Assembly: GCF_017811155.1 (NCBI RefSeq)
Contig: NZ_JACVCV010000004.1
Span: 1-64,000, forward strand
Direction of reading: 5' to 3'
Source: Lunatimonas salinarum
GTDB taxonomy: Bacteria; Bacteroidota; Bacteroidia; Cytophagales; Cyclobacteriaceae
DNA length: 64,000 bases
The first letter of the stretch is position 1; each line of letters starts with the position of its first letter. This document shows, piece after piece, positions 15,356 to 25,228 of this stretch. Made by a program: the position numbers and the translations under genes. Below the pieces are notes generated by a model. That model was not told the origin of the DNA. It searched no databases and saw nothing but the letters and a program-made list of their open reading frames with translations.

Positions 15356-18322
15356 TCAGGGTTTAGGCCGGGTAAGTCCCCGCAGCAAGCCCCGTACCTC
15401 TTCCGCCGCTTTCTCCTTTGTCTGATCCAACACACGTTCCGCCTCTGCTTTCACGCTGTCTTTGACAACCTCCGCACGTTCTTTGATCTCCTGCCGCAAG
15501 CTATCTTCCTTCGCTTGAAATTCCGCCGCTACTTGTTCTTGCACACTTGCAGAAGAAGCAGCCATCCGAGAACGGAGGGTGTTGGTGAGGTAGGCCTCGA
15601 GTCCCTCGCCGGTAGCTAGCCCTATCTTCGGATTCCCATAAGTCCCCCCAATATTTATCGCGAGAGGTATCGACGTCCCACTCAGGTCTGTACCGGTAAG
15701 TCCCGAAACCAAGCTGTTGATCTGTGACCCGAATTTCTCCGCGGGAACTTGCATGGATACCAAGTAGCTGATAGAACCGTCAAAGCCCGTACTTCCCTGA
15801 ATCCGGCTTTCATAGCCCCAAATCTGAAGATCAAAAGGTGGAATTTTCAACATGCCGTCCTGAATTTCCATCTGAACATTAAATGGCCGAAGAGTCAGCG
15901 TGGCGGTGTCGTTCAACTTGGTGAGGGTGGTGATGCCCTTTATTAATTGACTATCCCGGATGGCCGTCTCTGCGAGCTTTACCAATCCCTTCCCATCCAA
16001 CGAAGACAATACAGGCATCATATCTTGGCCCAAAATACCGGACAACCCAAAACGAGTCGTGAAGGACCCCGTAACGTGTTCGGCAACTGGAGCGAAGGCC
16101 TGTACGGTATTGAAAGATCTAAAAGCCTCCTGCACACTCAATGCATTTACATCAAATACAAAATCGAACAACGGCTCCTTTACGTCCTGACTATTATACG
16201 ATCCGGAAAAGCCCAATTGTCCACCTAGGGTATTGGTAGAAAAATCCCGGAAGGACAATATCCCATCCTGTAGATTCATAACCCCCCTTGCATTTTTCAG
16301 TATTAAATTATCATACAGGATTTCCCCTGCTTCAATCGACATGTTAAAATCTACATTTCTGGGCAATTCTACCACTTGCAGCGGTTCCTCAGAGCTGGCA
16401 GGTTCATCGGAGGAGGTCAGCCACTCGTTGACATTAAAACTCGACGATTGTATGTCCAAATTCCCGCTGAGAGCCTTACCCGTTTCCCCGAATAGAAACC
16501 CTAGGTAATTCGAAACTCTGCCCGTAGCAGTGACCGGACTTTTGCCAAGGCGGGCATCAAAGGCTTTCAATTCAATGATATTAGGAGAAAAATCGGTGGA
16601 TGCCTCCCTAATTCGAATGCCTTGAGGCAAATCTGACGAAGCAAAAAAGAAATCACTCACCATCATATCCCCAGCAACCGATACACGGTCATATCTAGCT
16701 GCCTCCACATCTGCATAACTGCCTTCAGAATCAATATCAGCGCGAATTTTCCCTTCCATAATCACATCTTCCATTGGAAAAATCGCCATCATTTTACCGA
16801 AGTCTACCGAACCATGTATGGCAAGATCCCAAATAAGCTTATCCAAGTCGCGGATACTCAATGAACCTGTAACGGGTTCCCCATCAAGCTTAAATCCAAA
16901 GGAAGGGATATCAATCAACAAGTCATTTAACCTGCCGGAGGTGTTGGTAATATTCGTTCGGATTTCCATGTCCTCGATGACCGCTGGATATTCCACACTC
17001 TTCACATAGCCATCTGCCAAAATCACATTGGCGTTAATCCTTGGAATCATATTGGCCGCACTATCATAGCGGCCCTGGGCGGCGGCATCCACCGACATGC
17101 TCCCCTTGAGTTGCATGCCAACCAAAGGGAATATGGATGTCAATTCTGCCAAATCCACCTTTCCTGACAACTGTCCATCCATGTCATAGTGAACCAAATT
17201 TTCCACTAATAAGCGTCCCGAAATGGGTTGATCACCAAATCTAAGCCGAAAATCAGAAAGATTGATAGAGGTTTGCTCTATAACTCCTGAGGGATTATCA
17301 ACCAGCAGGTCGATATGTACCTCCTGCACCGGCCTCGGCAAGTCAGGATACTGGAACTTGCCATCAACGACCTCAAGTCCCAACTGAAAGGCTGGCATCC
17401 GATCATCGGTATACAGCCCGCGTACAAACCCCTCAAAATTCATTTGACCCGAAGTCTTTAGCCCTGAAAATGAATCCGTATACATGCCCGGAATCAAAGA
17501 CAATAAGCTTTTAAATGTATTATCTACCCCGTAAAAGTCCAAATCAAACGCTATTCCATCGTCGGGAAGCCCGATAGATCCATCCAAGCCAAACCCAAAA
17601 TCATTCAGCGACAAAGCGCCATCTCCGAAAGAAAACACCATCTGATCCAGGTTTACATTCACTTTGGTATCCACTGCCATTTTTTTATTGTACAGGTAGT
17701 TGGCACCTTCGTAATCCATGCGGACAATATCTCCTCTGCCTGACACTGCCAAATCATATACATCTAAAGTGAAATCTCCCTCACCTTGTAAATCCAATGA
17801 CCCGAGTGCGATGAAGAAATCTAACTCCCGATCATCGTAAATAAACCCCAAATTTTCTACTTCAATACGATTTACACCAATCCTAAACTCCGAAGAGGCT
17901 GTCTCCTCCTCTGCTTCAGATGGAAAGGTAATATCGTAGTTGGCCTGACCATCTGATAAAACTTTGATGTACACATTACCATCTTCCAACCGAATGCCTG
18001 TAAGTTCTGGATAATCCTTAAACAAAACAGAAAACAGGTTAAGATCCACGCGGAGATTACCCACTTCCACGAGGGTATCAGAAGCGAAGGGCTCATTTCC
18101 CACGATTCCAAAATCGCCCAAGGTAGCTGTGATATTTGGAAATCGCCGAATGGCACTCAGCCCGACCTTATCGTAGTCAAAAAACACCTTGGCATTTACA
18201 GATGTTGCGAGTTCCTTCTCCATCTGTTGGATAATCCTATCCTTAAATAACCAAGGAATCGAAATCAAGGCTATCAACAATATTGTGAATAATGTCAGTA
18301 TGATATATGCTATCTTTTTCAT
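15356..18322 (-). CDS. AsmA-like envelope protein (AsmA-like C-terminal region)
   Basis: A 988-residue protein anchored by one N-terminal membrane helix (about residues 4-22, IAYIILTLFTILLIALISIP) followed by a long, repetitive beta-rich periplasmic part typical of the AsmA/TamB/YhdP superfamily. An AsmA_2-type C-terminal region includes FSGSYNSQDVKEPLFDF and GTDLSGTSIPLAINIGGTYG segments. The last 70 residues form a charged coil (EFQAKEDSLRQEIKERAEVV). Superfamily members bridge the envelope and carry phospholipids to the outer membrane. No terminator separates it from the convergent AEC gene. Confidence 0.9.
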   Translation of the reverse strand: MKKIAYIILTLFTILLIALISIPWLFKDRIIQQMEKELATSVNAKVFFDYDKVGLSAIRRFPNITATLGDFGIVGNEPFASDTLVEVGNLRVDLNLFSVLFKDYPELTGIRLEDGNVYIKVLSDGQANYDITFPSEAEEETASSEFRIGVNRIEVENLGFIYDDRELDFFIALGSLDLQGEGDFTLDVYDLAVSGRGDIVRMDYEGANYLYNKKMAVDTKVNVNLDQMVFSFGDGALSLNDFGFGLDGSIGLPDDGIAFDLDFYGVDNTFKSLLSLIPGMYTDSFSGLKTSGQMNFEGFVRGLYTDDRMPAFQLGLEVVDGKFQYPDLPRPVQEVHIDLLVDNPSGVIEQTSINLSDFRLRFGDQPISGRLLVENLVHYDMDGQLSGKVDLAELTSIFPLVGMQLKGSMSVDAAAQGRYDSAANMIPRINANVILADGYVKSVEYPAVIEDMEIRTNITNTSGRLNDLLIDIPSFGFKLDGEPVTGSLSIRDLDKLIWDLAIHGSVDFGKMMAIFPMEDVIMEGKIRADIDSEGSYADVEAARYDRVSVAGDMMVSDFFFASSDLPQGIRIREASTDFSPNIIELKAFDARLGKSPVTATGRVSNYLGFLFGETGKALSGNLDIQSSSFNVNEWLTSSDEPASSEEPLQVVELPRNVDFNMSIEAGEILYDNLILKNARGVMNLQDGILSFRDFSTNTLGGQLGFSGSYNSQDVKEPLFDFVFDVNALSVQEAFRSFNTVQAFAPVAEHVTGSFTTRFGLSGILGQDMMPVLSSLDGKGLVKLAETAIRDSQLIKGITTLTKLNDTATLTLRPFNVQMEIQDGMLKIPPFDLQIWGYESRIQGSTGFDGSISYLVSMQVPAEKFGSQINSLVSGLTGTDLSGTSIPLAINIGGTYGNPKIGLATGEGLEAYLTNTLRSRMAASSASVQEQVAAEFQAKEDSLRQEIKERAEVVKDSVKAEAERVLDQTKEKAAEEVRGLLRGLTRPKP

Positions 18323-18553
18323 TGGAATCCGTGTATAGAATGACCTTTTAAAAAAACAGAAAAGAAACCGCCCTTTATATTTGAACGTATGAGGAATAAA
18401 TCCGACTAAAAATACTCAAATATTGTGCCTTCCACAGAATGCTTAGGCACTTTGCTACAAGTCGGCACCAAAACGCCTAAGAATTTCCCCAACAGGAGAC
18501 AGCCCGCTGCAACTGCTGCCTATTGAAACTATTAAGAAGGCTGACCGAAATTC

Positions 18554-19168
18554 TTAGACCGACATCAACTTAAAATGAAAATCCCCGTATCCATTTTTTA
18601 CATGCGCTATTTCTTTGCGAAGGTGATATACTGCGTCCAGTAACTTGGCATTTTTTAATTTGCCCGCATCAATGGCCTTGAAACCGATCAACTCTATCAG
18701 TCGCTTTAAGATCAGCCTACTCTCTACCCCATCGCCACAAAAATAGGTTTCCTTTACCAAACCCAAAGGATCCGATTTTGGATACTCCAATCCCAAGTTA
18801 TTAAACGCCTTGAAAAGTGATGGATGATTGGTTTGCTCTAGGATAAATCCGGTATTGCCCCCCAATTCATTTTCGGAGGTACCATTGGTACAGTCAACCA
18901 AAATTTTCCCGACGGTATCCGTTGCATTCATAGCAGCACAGATCTGCGGCAACACGTCGTTGTCACTACAAATAAAAACAATATCTGCCTTATCAATGGC
19001 CTCTCGGAATGTAAGCATGGATTGATTCTGCATTTGGAGGATCTTCCAGGCTACCTGACCGGCATGAAAACCTTCCCTGACTCCAAAAACGACATCCATA
19101 CCCCTGGCCAAAAACTTATTCCCTAGTGCTGTGGCAAGATTGGTTCCTCCTAATATAGCTAACTTCAT
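18554..19168 (-). CDS. NADP-binding oxidoreductase, F420-dependent reductase-like
   Basis: A 204-residue cytoplasmic Rossmann-fold protein. The dinucleotide loop is LAILGGTNLATALG near the N-terminus, followed by ADIVFICSDNDVLPQI and VDCTNGTSENELGG, the layout of the NADPH:F420 oxidoreductase-like (F420_oxidored) family. Bacteroidota do not normally make F420, so the true substrate is probably another; the family name is structural only. It stands alone with gaps of over 200 bp on both sides. Confidence 0.8.
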   Translation of the reverse strand: MKLAILGGTNLATALGNKFLARGMDVVFGVREGFHAGQVAWKILQMQNQSMLTFREAIDKADIVFICSDNDVLPQICAAMNATDTVGKILVDCTNGTSENELGGNTGFILEQTNHPSLFKAFNNLGLEYPKSDPLGLVKETYFCGDGVESRLILKRLIELIGFKAIDAGKLKNAKLLDAVYHLRKEIAHVKNGYGDFHFKLMSV

Positions 19169-19317
19169 GGTAGTCTTTTGCGATGAATTTTGATTCGGTT
19201 TGCTAATTAACCGTTCTAGCAGATGGATGATTGGGCACTTTCCCGATTAGATTTTAAGCTAAACCGAAGTTAAGCGTATAACTAACACTGAAAGTAAACA
19301 GTTATTTTTCACATAAA

Positions 19318-19346
19318 CAAATAATTTGTTCAAAACAAATTATTTG
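19318..19346. promoter_or_regulatory. AT-rich 13-bp perfect inverted repeat
   Basis: CAAATAATTTGTT (19318-19330) and AACAAATTATTTG (19334-19346) with a 3-base spacer, between two minus-strand genes. It could be an operator for a dimeric regulator acting on the NADP-binding gene about 150 bp downstream, or a terminator for the IMPase gene. The lack of GC pairs and of a T-run argues against a terminator. Confidence 0.5.
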
Positions 19347-19437
19347 TCGTTAAAAACAAAATACGCGCAAATAAACGCTGTAAATAAGATCAACAATAAT
19401 CTGTTAAAACAAAGCGCTTCGAAAGCACCCGGTAAGA

Positions 19438-20235
19438 CTATTTACTGGAAGCCAATGCCTTCATTTTTTCCAGTATGAGCCCGTGTACTCTTCCGTTTGA
19501 ACCCACTACTTCGCCTGCAAACAAGAACACCGGGCCTCCCTGAAAATTACTCACCTTCCCACCTGCCTCCTCCAATACCAACGTACCCGCTGCAATATCA
19601 TAGGACTGTAGGTTATATTCAAAATAGGCTTCTACCCTACCACAGGCTACATAGCAAAGGTCTACCGCTGCACTTCCTATACGACGAAGGCCGTGACTAG
19701 TTAAGACCAAGTCCTTGAGTAAATCAAAATGGGCTTCCAAACGATTTCCCAGGTAATAAGGAAAGCCAGTAGCTATTAAGGATTTGGAAAGAGCATCAAC
19801 CTCACTGACCCGAATCGGCCTACCATTGCAAAAAGCACCACCACCCCTATATGCCGTAAAACATTCATCCCGGCCTACCTCGTAGACTACTCCAAGCATT
19901 ACCACACCATCTTTGGCCAATGCTATAGATACCGCATAAGAGGGAATGCCATGCACAAAATTGGTCGTGCCATCCAATGGATCCACAATCCACTTCCAAG
20001 GTGTATCTACCTGTTCCACGGTTTGCTCCTCGGTGATAAATCCAGCTTCCGGAAACAAGTTGGAGAGTGCCTTGACGATAATTTTTTCTGCTTCCTTGTC
20101 CACATAGGAAACAAGGTCATTAAACCCCTTATGCTCTACTTTCCCAAGGTCAAAATGCTGCCGTTCCTTTCTGATAAATGCACCCGCATCTTTAGCTGCA
20201 GCTACTGTAGGTTCTAAAAGCGATTGTAAATTCAT
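19438..20235 (-). CDS. Inositol monophosphatase family protein
   Basis: A 265-residue magnesium-dependent phosphatase. It has the metal-binding segments ITEEQ (about residues 67-71) and WIVDPLDGTTNFVHGIP (about 83-99), and the C-terminal YDIAAGTLVLEEAGG (about 210-224). The family hydrolyses myo-inositol-1-phosphate and related sugar phosphates or 3'-phosphoadenosine compounds. It lies 1 bp after rsmI in the same direction, so the two are co-transcribed. Confidence 0.93.
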   Translation of the reverse strand: MNLQSLLEPTVAAAKDAGAFIRKERQHFDLGKVEHKGFNDLVSYVDKEAEKIIVKALSNLFPEAGFITEEQTVEQVDTPWKWIVDPLDGTTNFVHGIPSYAVSIALAKDGVVMLGVVYEVGRDECFTAYRGGGAFCNGRPIRVSEVDALSKSLIATGFPYYLGNRLEAHFDLLKDLVLTSHGLRRIGSAAVDLCYVACGRVEAYFEYNLQSYDIAAGTLVLEEAGGKVSNFQGGPVFLFAGEVVGSNGRVHGLILEKMKALASSK

Positions 20236-20236
20236 A

Positions 20237-20917
20237 TTATTTTTTTCCAGACAATGTCAACACAATCTCACCCTTTATCGGATGACTTTCATAGTAATCA
20301 ATTAATTCGGCGAGGGTACCTCTAACGTTTTCTTCATAGATTTTCGTCAATTCCCTACTAACACATGCCGTTCGGTCAGGCCCAAACACCTCTGAAAACT
20401 GAAGCAACGTTTTCAATAACCTATGGGGAGATTCATAAAACACCATCGTTCTCGATTCATTCAATAACGCCTCTATACGGGTTTTTCGGCCCTTCTTAAT
20501 CGGAAGAAACCCTTCAAACACAAAACGGTCAATGGGAAGTCCGGAATTGACCAACGCAGGAACAAACGCCGTAGCGCCGGGCAGGCAATTAACGGTAAAG
20601 CCCCTCTCTATCATTTCACGAACCAACAAAAAGCCCGGATCGGAAATCGCCGGAGTACCTGCATCGCTAATAAGCGCCATAACTGTCCCCTCCTTCATCC
20701 GTGCGATCAACCGCTCCACAGATTTGTGCTCATTATACATGTGATAGCTCTCAAGAGGCTTTTTGATATCGAAGTGCTTCAGTAGCTTTCCGGAGGTTCG
20801 GGTGTCCTCGGCTAAAATAACATCCACAGACTTTAATACATTCAGCGCACGCAACGTGATATCTTCCAGGTTCCCGATTGGCGTGGGAACTAAGTATAAG
20901 TGTGGGGTCTCAGGCAT
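20237..20917 (-). CDS. rsmI: 16S rRNA (cytidine1402-2'-O)-methyltransferase
   Basis: A 226-residue SAM-dependent methyltransferase of the tetrapyrrole methylase fold. It opens LYLVPTPIGNLEDITLRAL, followed by ILAEDTRTSGKLLKHF, LISDAGTPAISDPGFLLV and VFEGFLPIKKGRK, all RsmI signatures. It 2'-O-methylates C1402 in the ribosomal decoding centre. The length lacks the roughly 60-residue C-terminal extension of the E. coli enzyme, as is usual in this phylum. Its start overlaps the stop of the PCD gene by one base. Confidence 0.95.
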   Translation of the reverse strand: MPETPHLYLVPTPIGNLEDITLRALNVLKSVDVILAEDTRTSGKLLKHFDIKKPLESYHMYNEHKSVERLIARMKEGTVMALISDAGTPAISDPGFLLVREMIERGFTVNCLPGATAFVPALVNSGLPIDRFVFEGFLPIKKGRKTRIEALLNESRTMVFYESPHRLLKTLLQFSEVFGPDRTACVSRELTKIYEENVRGTLAELIDYYESHPIKGEIVLTLSGKK

Positions 20918-21153
20918 TACAGCAATTGATCAATAGCACTTGAAAGGTCCCAGTCCTTTTGAGTGATCACATGGCCTTGATCGTGCGAAGTCAGGGAAAT
21001 CGTCACCTTATTGTAGGAATTCGACCAATCTGGGTGATGACCATGCTTTTCTGCCAAAAAAGCTACCCTTGTCATGAAAGCAAAGGCCTCCGTAAAATCG
21101 CTAAATTCAAAGGTTTTGATCAGTTTATTAGCTTCTTCTGTCCACATATGCAT
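20917..21153 (-). CDS. Pterin-4a-carbinolamine dehydratase
   Basis: A 78-residue small enzyme with the family motif [17 protein letters not shown] (two adjacent active-site histidines) and a C-terminal LSSAIDQLL helix. It dehydrates 4a-hydroxytetrahydropterin. At 78 residues it lacks the N-terminal part of the 95-115 residue versions, but short forms of this size are common in this phylum. Its usual partner, an aromatic amino acid hydroxylase, is not in the window. It is coupled to rsmI by a one-base overlap and follows DUF493 by 12 bp. Confidence 0.92.
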   Translation of the reverse strand: MHMWTEEANKLIKTFEFSDFTEAFAFMTRVAFLAEKHGHHPDWSNSYNKVTISLTSHDQGHVITQKDWDLSSAIDQLL

Positions 21154-21165
21154 CAGTATATTAGT

Positions 21166-21432
21166 TTATAGGGCAATAACCCCCTCAATATTGGCGGCAC
21201 GCAAGTATACGTCGATGATTGCCTCGCTGTTTGGCATCAGTGCCTGAATGGTAGCACTGACATAGGTTCCCTTGGAAGAAACCTTCAATTTCATCTCATT
21301 ATTGGGCAGCAAGGATCCAATCTCCGCTTCCCTACCTTTTGGCACAATAAATTTAAACATATATAAGGTAGGGAAGGTAGCGTGTGCCTCTAACTTTTCC
21401 CTAAAGGAAGTCAAATCAAATGCGTTGTTCAT
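21166..21432 (-). CDS. DUF493 (YbeD-like) protein
   Basis: An 88-residue protein with an ACT-like alpha/beta fold. I take the start at 21432 (MNNAFDLTSFREKLE) because family members begin close to this point; an in-frame start 51 bp upstream adds an unlikely tail that runs toward the ppiD terminator. Core segments are FPTLYMFKFIVP and VSSKGTYVSATIQALMPNSEAI. The family's role is unclear; E. coli YbeD is a small cytosolic protein. It heads the DUF493-PCD-rsmI-IMPase run. Confidence 0.88.
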   Translation of the reverse strand: MNNAFDLTSFREKLEAHATFPTLYMFKFIVPKGREAEIGSLLPNNEMKLKVSSKGTYVSATIQALMPNSEAIIDVYLRAANIEGVIAL

Positions 21433-21487
21433 ACTCGTACTTTTTTCATAATAACGACCTAAGGAGATAATTAAATCCCCCATTAAT

Positions 21488-21519
21488 AAAAAAATCCCAT
21501 TCCTGCTTAGAAATGGGAT
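21488..21519 (-). terminator. Terminator of ppiD
   Basis: Inverted repeat ATCCCATT (21494-21501) and AATGGGAT (21512-21519). Read on the minus strand the stem is followed by a run of seven T residues. It lies 20 bp after the ppiD stop. Confidence 0.8.
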
Positions 21520-21538
21520 CTTAATAGGTATGATTTTG

Positions 21539-23653
21539 TTAAAAGAACTTGTACCGATAATCTTTCACTTCTGCTAGCTCTTCCATCGCCATCATAATCA
21601 TGTAGCTGGTTCGCTGGGAGGAGCTTGACGTGATTTCATTTTGATACCGTGTAAAGTCCGCTATCTCTGGCGCCGGGGTAAAATTATTTACCTTTGCCAC
21701 TATTACCCCGATATCCTCTTTAATTGGCTTCGAGATGGTTCCCGTGGTGCTCATTCCAAAGATAGCACCTACGGCCCTTGGAGCAAATCCAACACCTGGA
21801 ATCACCGTCGCATTCATCCTTAGGTCAGGTGTGGATCCCAACGAAGCATCGGGGAACTTCTCCTTGATTGCCTCAAGGGTCTCCAATCCATTTATTTGCT
21901 GAATAATCAGATCGGCTTTCTTTTCATTGCGAACTTCCATGGATACCTGCTCGCGTGTCATAGGGTCTCGTAGATCCGCTACCCCCTCACCCGTCTCTGC
22001 CACGACCAACGCAACCACATACGCATCATCCAGCTCAAACACCTGAGACACATCGCCGACAGAACCTTCGGTAAAGGACCAACGCACAATTTCCCTCGCA
22101 CCTGTCAGGTTGTTTAGCGACCTGGCAGAGGAGCCAACTCCAGTAGCCTTTAGCACCTGATATCCCTCCTTTTCCGCGTTGTCTTTAAAGCTGCTCGCAT
22201 TGGTGGAATTAGCCGCAAACATATCCGCATTCCGAAATACGTCGTTTCTGGTAACATCACTGGCGATCAACTCCAACTCCAACACAGCAACCTTTGTCGT
22301 AAGTGTCTGAGGGAGTTCAGTCACTTCAATGATGTGATAACCGTATTCCGTTTCCACTAGGTTACTGAGTAGTCCGGTAGTTCTAGCCGCAAACACTGCA
22401 TCTGCAAACTCTTCGATAAAATCTTCCTTTGCAAACCAACCCAAATCACCGCCTCTCTGAGCTGTTCCATCCTGTCCGTATTGCTGGGCTGCGAAAAAGA
22501 AATTCTCACCGCCTTTGATCAGATCCAAAATTCGCTGTGCTTCGGCCCTTACCTCAGCTTTTGCGCCATCTTCTAGCCCATCCGTAGACAACAATATATG
22601 GCTAGCACGCATCCGTGGAGTCCCTTCAAACTGCTCTGTAATCTTATAAGATACAAAACTGGAACGTTCGGTCAAAAATGGCCCATATACTGCACCCTCT
22701 TCAGGATTTTCCACATTTGCGGTGAGATTTGTCGGCAAATCATCCCCTGGAAGGATCGTCCTAAACGAATTGCTTACATCGGAATTACGCAACACAAAAA
22801 CGGAATCCTCCGTAGTTGTTCTCAATTGTTCTGTGAGTTCGCGAATCTCGGTAAGTACTTCCATTGAATCTTCCGGGCTTGGCCGAAGACTGAAAGTGAC
22901 ATAATCAATATCCCTGCTTTCATCCACCTTGAACCGATCCTTATTTTTATTGATAAAGCTCTTCAGTTCACTATCGGACACCGACACGGCAGTGTCAGAA
23001 ATCACATAATAAGGAATATGCACATGATCAACCTCTGCGATAGAATTGGCCATTTTGTGCTGCAAACGAGCCTCCGCAGAATTGGCATACTCTGAAAAGC
23101 CCAACATGTTGTCATACTTAATCCGAAGCCTAGAATCTGCAAACAGTCGCTCTTGCTGTGCCCAAAACATCTGTTGCTGCGGATCGGCATTATCCAATGA
23201 TTGGAGGAACGTATACAGCTGCTGCCTGTCAAACTCTCCGGTTTGTGGATTGGTCAGCTCTCTGCGCAACTCGGCTATGATGTTTTTTCCGGAAACCATG
23301 TCTACCAATTCCTCGTCTGAAATGGTCAAACCCAACTTCTCGTACTCTGCAGAAAACACCTTTTCTACAATCAGCGCCTGCCATGCCTGCTCCCGAATAC
23401 TATACAGCTCATTTTCAGAAGGATTTCTCCCTGTATTTTGCTGAAAAGAAAGCTTTGCCTCTTCTATTTTTTGAATATATTCCTCATAAGAAATACGATC
23501 CCCCGCTATTTCTCCGACTGTGGTTCTTCCACTGCCTAGGATCATCGAATTGGGGCCCAATATATCTCCTCCTACGAGGAAAAAAATGAGTCCAACTGCG
23601 ATTACTCCGATAGCAAGACCTGTTCTTTGTCTGATTTCCTTTATTAATGCCAT
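21539..23653 (-). CDS. Peptidylprolyl isomerase/chaperone PpiD (SurA-like)
   Basis: A 704-residue periplasmic folding factor anchored by an N-terminal membrane helix (about residues 12-35, GLAIGVIAVGLIFFLVGG). A SurA_N-like helical domain follows (to about 230), then one clear parvulin PPIC domain (about 345-445: MRASHILLSTDG, QRGGDLGWFAKEDFIEEF, TEYGYHIIEVTE), and a second degenerate region before the C-terminus. It assists folding of outer-membrane proteins. It stands downstream of the CorC/HlyC gene and ends in its own terminator. The order with lptC and coaX is conserved in the phylum. Confidence 0.93.
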   Translation of the reverse strand: MALIKEIRQRTGLAIGVIAVGLIFFLVGGDILGPNSMILGSGRTTVGEIAGDRISYEEYIQKIEEAKLSFQQNTGRNPSENELYSIREQAWQALIVEKVFSAEYEKLGLTISDEELVDMVSGKNIIAELRRELTNPQTGEFDRQQLYTFLQSLDNADPQQQMFWAQQERLFADSRLRIKYDNMLGFSEYANSAEARLQHKMANSIAEVDHVHIPYYVISDTAVSVSDSELKSFINKNKDRFKVDESRDIDYVTFSLRPSPEDSMEVLTEIRELTEQLRTTTEDSVFVLRNSDVSNSFRTILPGDDLPTNLTANVENPEEGAVYGPFLTERSSFVSYKITEQFEGTPRMRASHILLSTDGLEDGAKAEVRAEAQRILDLIKGGENFFFAAQQYGQDGTAQRGGDLGWFAKEDFIEEFADAVFAARTTGLLSNLVETEYGYHIIEVTELPQTLTTKVAVLELELIASDVTRNDVFRNADMFAANSTNASSFKDNAEKEGYQVLKATGVGSSARSLNNLTGAREIVRWSFTEGSVGDVSQVFELDDAYVVALVVAETGEGVADLRDPMTREQVSMEVRNEKKADLIIQQINGLETLEAIKEKFPDASLGSTPDLRMNATVIPGVGFAPRAVGAIFGMSTTGTISKPIKEDIGVIVAKVNNFTPAPEIADFTRYQNEITSSSSQRTSYMIMMAMEELAEVKDYRYKFF

Positions 23654-23740
23654 TCTCCTATTTTTTGAAGTGTCGCAAAATAATTACATATCCCTCTAAA
23701 TTCAAAATAATCCTCGATCAATAAATCAAGTATTTGGTAT

Positions 23741-25012
23741 CTACCGTACGTTTATCTTAAGCTTTACAGTATCAATACGATGATCTTGCTTAGAAACTAC
23801 GGTAAACGTGAAGGGACCAAAAGTCGCTGACTCCCCTTTCTGAGGTATATTTTCGGTTTGAGAGAGGATAAAACCGGCGAGGGTTTCAAAATCTCCGGAA
23901 GGCAACTTCCATCCGTACTTTTCATTGAGGTAATCGATTTCGTGCCGGCCACTTAACAGGAATTCGAAATCTGAGAGTTGCTGCTCAACGAGGTCATCGC
24001 TATCATACTCGTCCTCTATCTCTCCAAAAATCTCTTCGATGATATCTTCCATGCTAACGATACCACTTGTACCCCCAAACTCGTCGACAACCAGTGCAAG
24101 GCTCTTTCGCTCTTTTATAAATTGTACAAGCAGCTCGTTAGCCAAGGCCGATTCGGGAACGATGATAATGGCAGTCAATATCTCACTGATGGTTTTGGGC
24201 TTCTTGAATAGCTCAAGGTGATGGCAATAACCAATCACATCGTCAATGGTATCCCTATACACAATTATTTTGGAATGGCCACTTTCAATGAACGCCCTTC
24301 TAAGTTCCGAAATATCTTCGGTTTCCTCGATTGACACCAAATCTGTGCGCGGCACCATGCACTCCCGCACCCGCACGGTTTTAAATTCCACCGCATTATC
24401 AAATATCTTGGTGTCAATCTCCAACTTACCATCTTCACCCTCAGAGCTCAGGTTGCTTTGGATAAAGCTGTTCAAATCCGTGATTTCGAACACCGGCTTA
24501 TCCTCTTCATAGTCCAATTTGAGAACCTTGGTAATAAAGACCTTTGATAAACCTACCACAAACCATACCACGGGGTACAGCAAATAGTAAACCAACGCAA
24601 AAGGCAACGAAAAAAAAGCCAGCAAGCTATTTGGGTTAAGCATAAAAATACTCTTGGGCACAAACTCCGCAGTGATCAACACAATCACCGTAGACACTAC
24701 CGTCTGTAGTATCATTACAAAAGCCTGATTATTGAGCTCTTCCGGAAGCAATTGTTGAATTGGCGGTTCCAACAAATAGGCCATAAAAATACCGTATAAA
24801 ACCAACGACACCGTGTTGCCTAGGAGTGTGGTTCCTATGAAATGGCTTGGATTATTGATAAACCTGGAAAGTATCTCGCCGGATAGCTTGCCCTGCTTGC
24901 TTTGAAGCTCAATATGCAGCCTATTTGCGGAAACGAATGCAATCTCCAACCCTGAAAACAACGCTGAAAATAACAGGCTGACCAATACGAATACCAAATA
25001 CTGCGTTTCCAT
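23741..25012 (-). CDS. CorC/HlyC family CNNM-type transporter with CBS domains
   Basis: A 423-residue membrane protein with a DUF21/CNNM transmembrane domain (about residues 1-190, four hydrophobic segments), a CBS pair (about 210-335, with VRECMVPRTDLVSIE and VDEFGGTSGIVSMEDIIEEI), and a C-terminal CorC_HlyC domain (about 345-423, HEIDYLNEKYGWKLP, FGPFTFTV). Family members are linked to magnesium or cobalt homeostasis; the old name hemolysin is misleading. GldE of gliding bacteria is a close relative but usually sits next to gldD and ssb, which are absent here. It directly follows the 71-residue gene. Confidence 0.92.
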   Translation of the reverse strand: METQYLVFVLVSLLFSALFSGLEIAFVSANRLHIELQSKQGKLSGEILSRFINNPSHFIGTTLLGNTVSLVLYGIFMAYLLEPPIQQLLPEELNNQAFVMILQTVVSTVIVLITAEFVPKSIFMLNPNSLLAFFSLPFALVYYLLYPVVWFVVGLSKVFITKVLKLDYEEDKPVFEITDLNSFIQSNLSSEGEDGKLEIDTKIFDNAVEFKTVRVRECMVPRTDLVSIEETEDISELRRAFIESGHSKIIVYRDTIDDVIGYCHHLELFKKPKTISEILTAIIIVPESALANELLVQFIKERKSLALVVDEFGGTSGIVSMEDIIEEIFGEIEDEYDSDDLVEQQLSDFEFLLSGRHEIDYLNEKYGWKLPSGDFETLAGFILSQTENIPQKGESATFGPFTFTVVSKQDHRIDTVKLKINVR

Positions 25013-25228
25013 CTAGCGTCGATTTTTCTTCCTTTTAGATTCAGAAGCATTTGTGGATTCCTCCCGATCGGCCCGAACGCGCTTGCGGTACATATACCAA
25101 AACAACAAGGCCACCGCAAACATCAAGATGGGATAGGACGCTGTGATACCCTGCGTCATCGTGATGTGTGCTCCGATGATCACTAAAGCTGCTGCCGCCG
25201 GCAATATAAGGTAATCAAGCAGTTTCAT
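25013..25228 (-). CDS. Small two-helix membrane protein, hypothetical
   Basis: A 71-residue protein with two hydrophobic segments (LILPAAAALVIIGAHI at about 7-22 and ASYPILMFAVALLFWYMY at about 30-47) and a strongly basic tail (RKRVRADREE ... KRKKNRR). I recognise no family. Its stop abuts the start of the CorC/HlyC gene without a gap, so they are co-transcribed. Its ATGAAA start is preceded at once by two tandem units of the interspersed repeat, so its native leader has been replaced or displaced. The adjacency and membrane topology support a real gene. Confidence 0.65.
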   Translation of the reverse strand: MKLLDYLILPAAAALVIIGAHITMTQGITASYPILMFAVALLFWYMYRKRVRADREESTNASESKRKKNRR

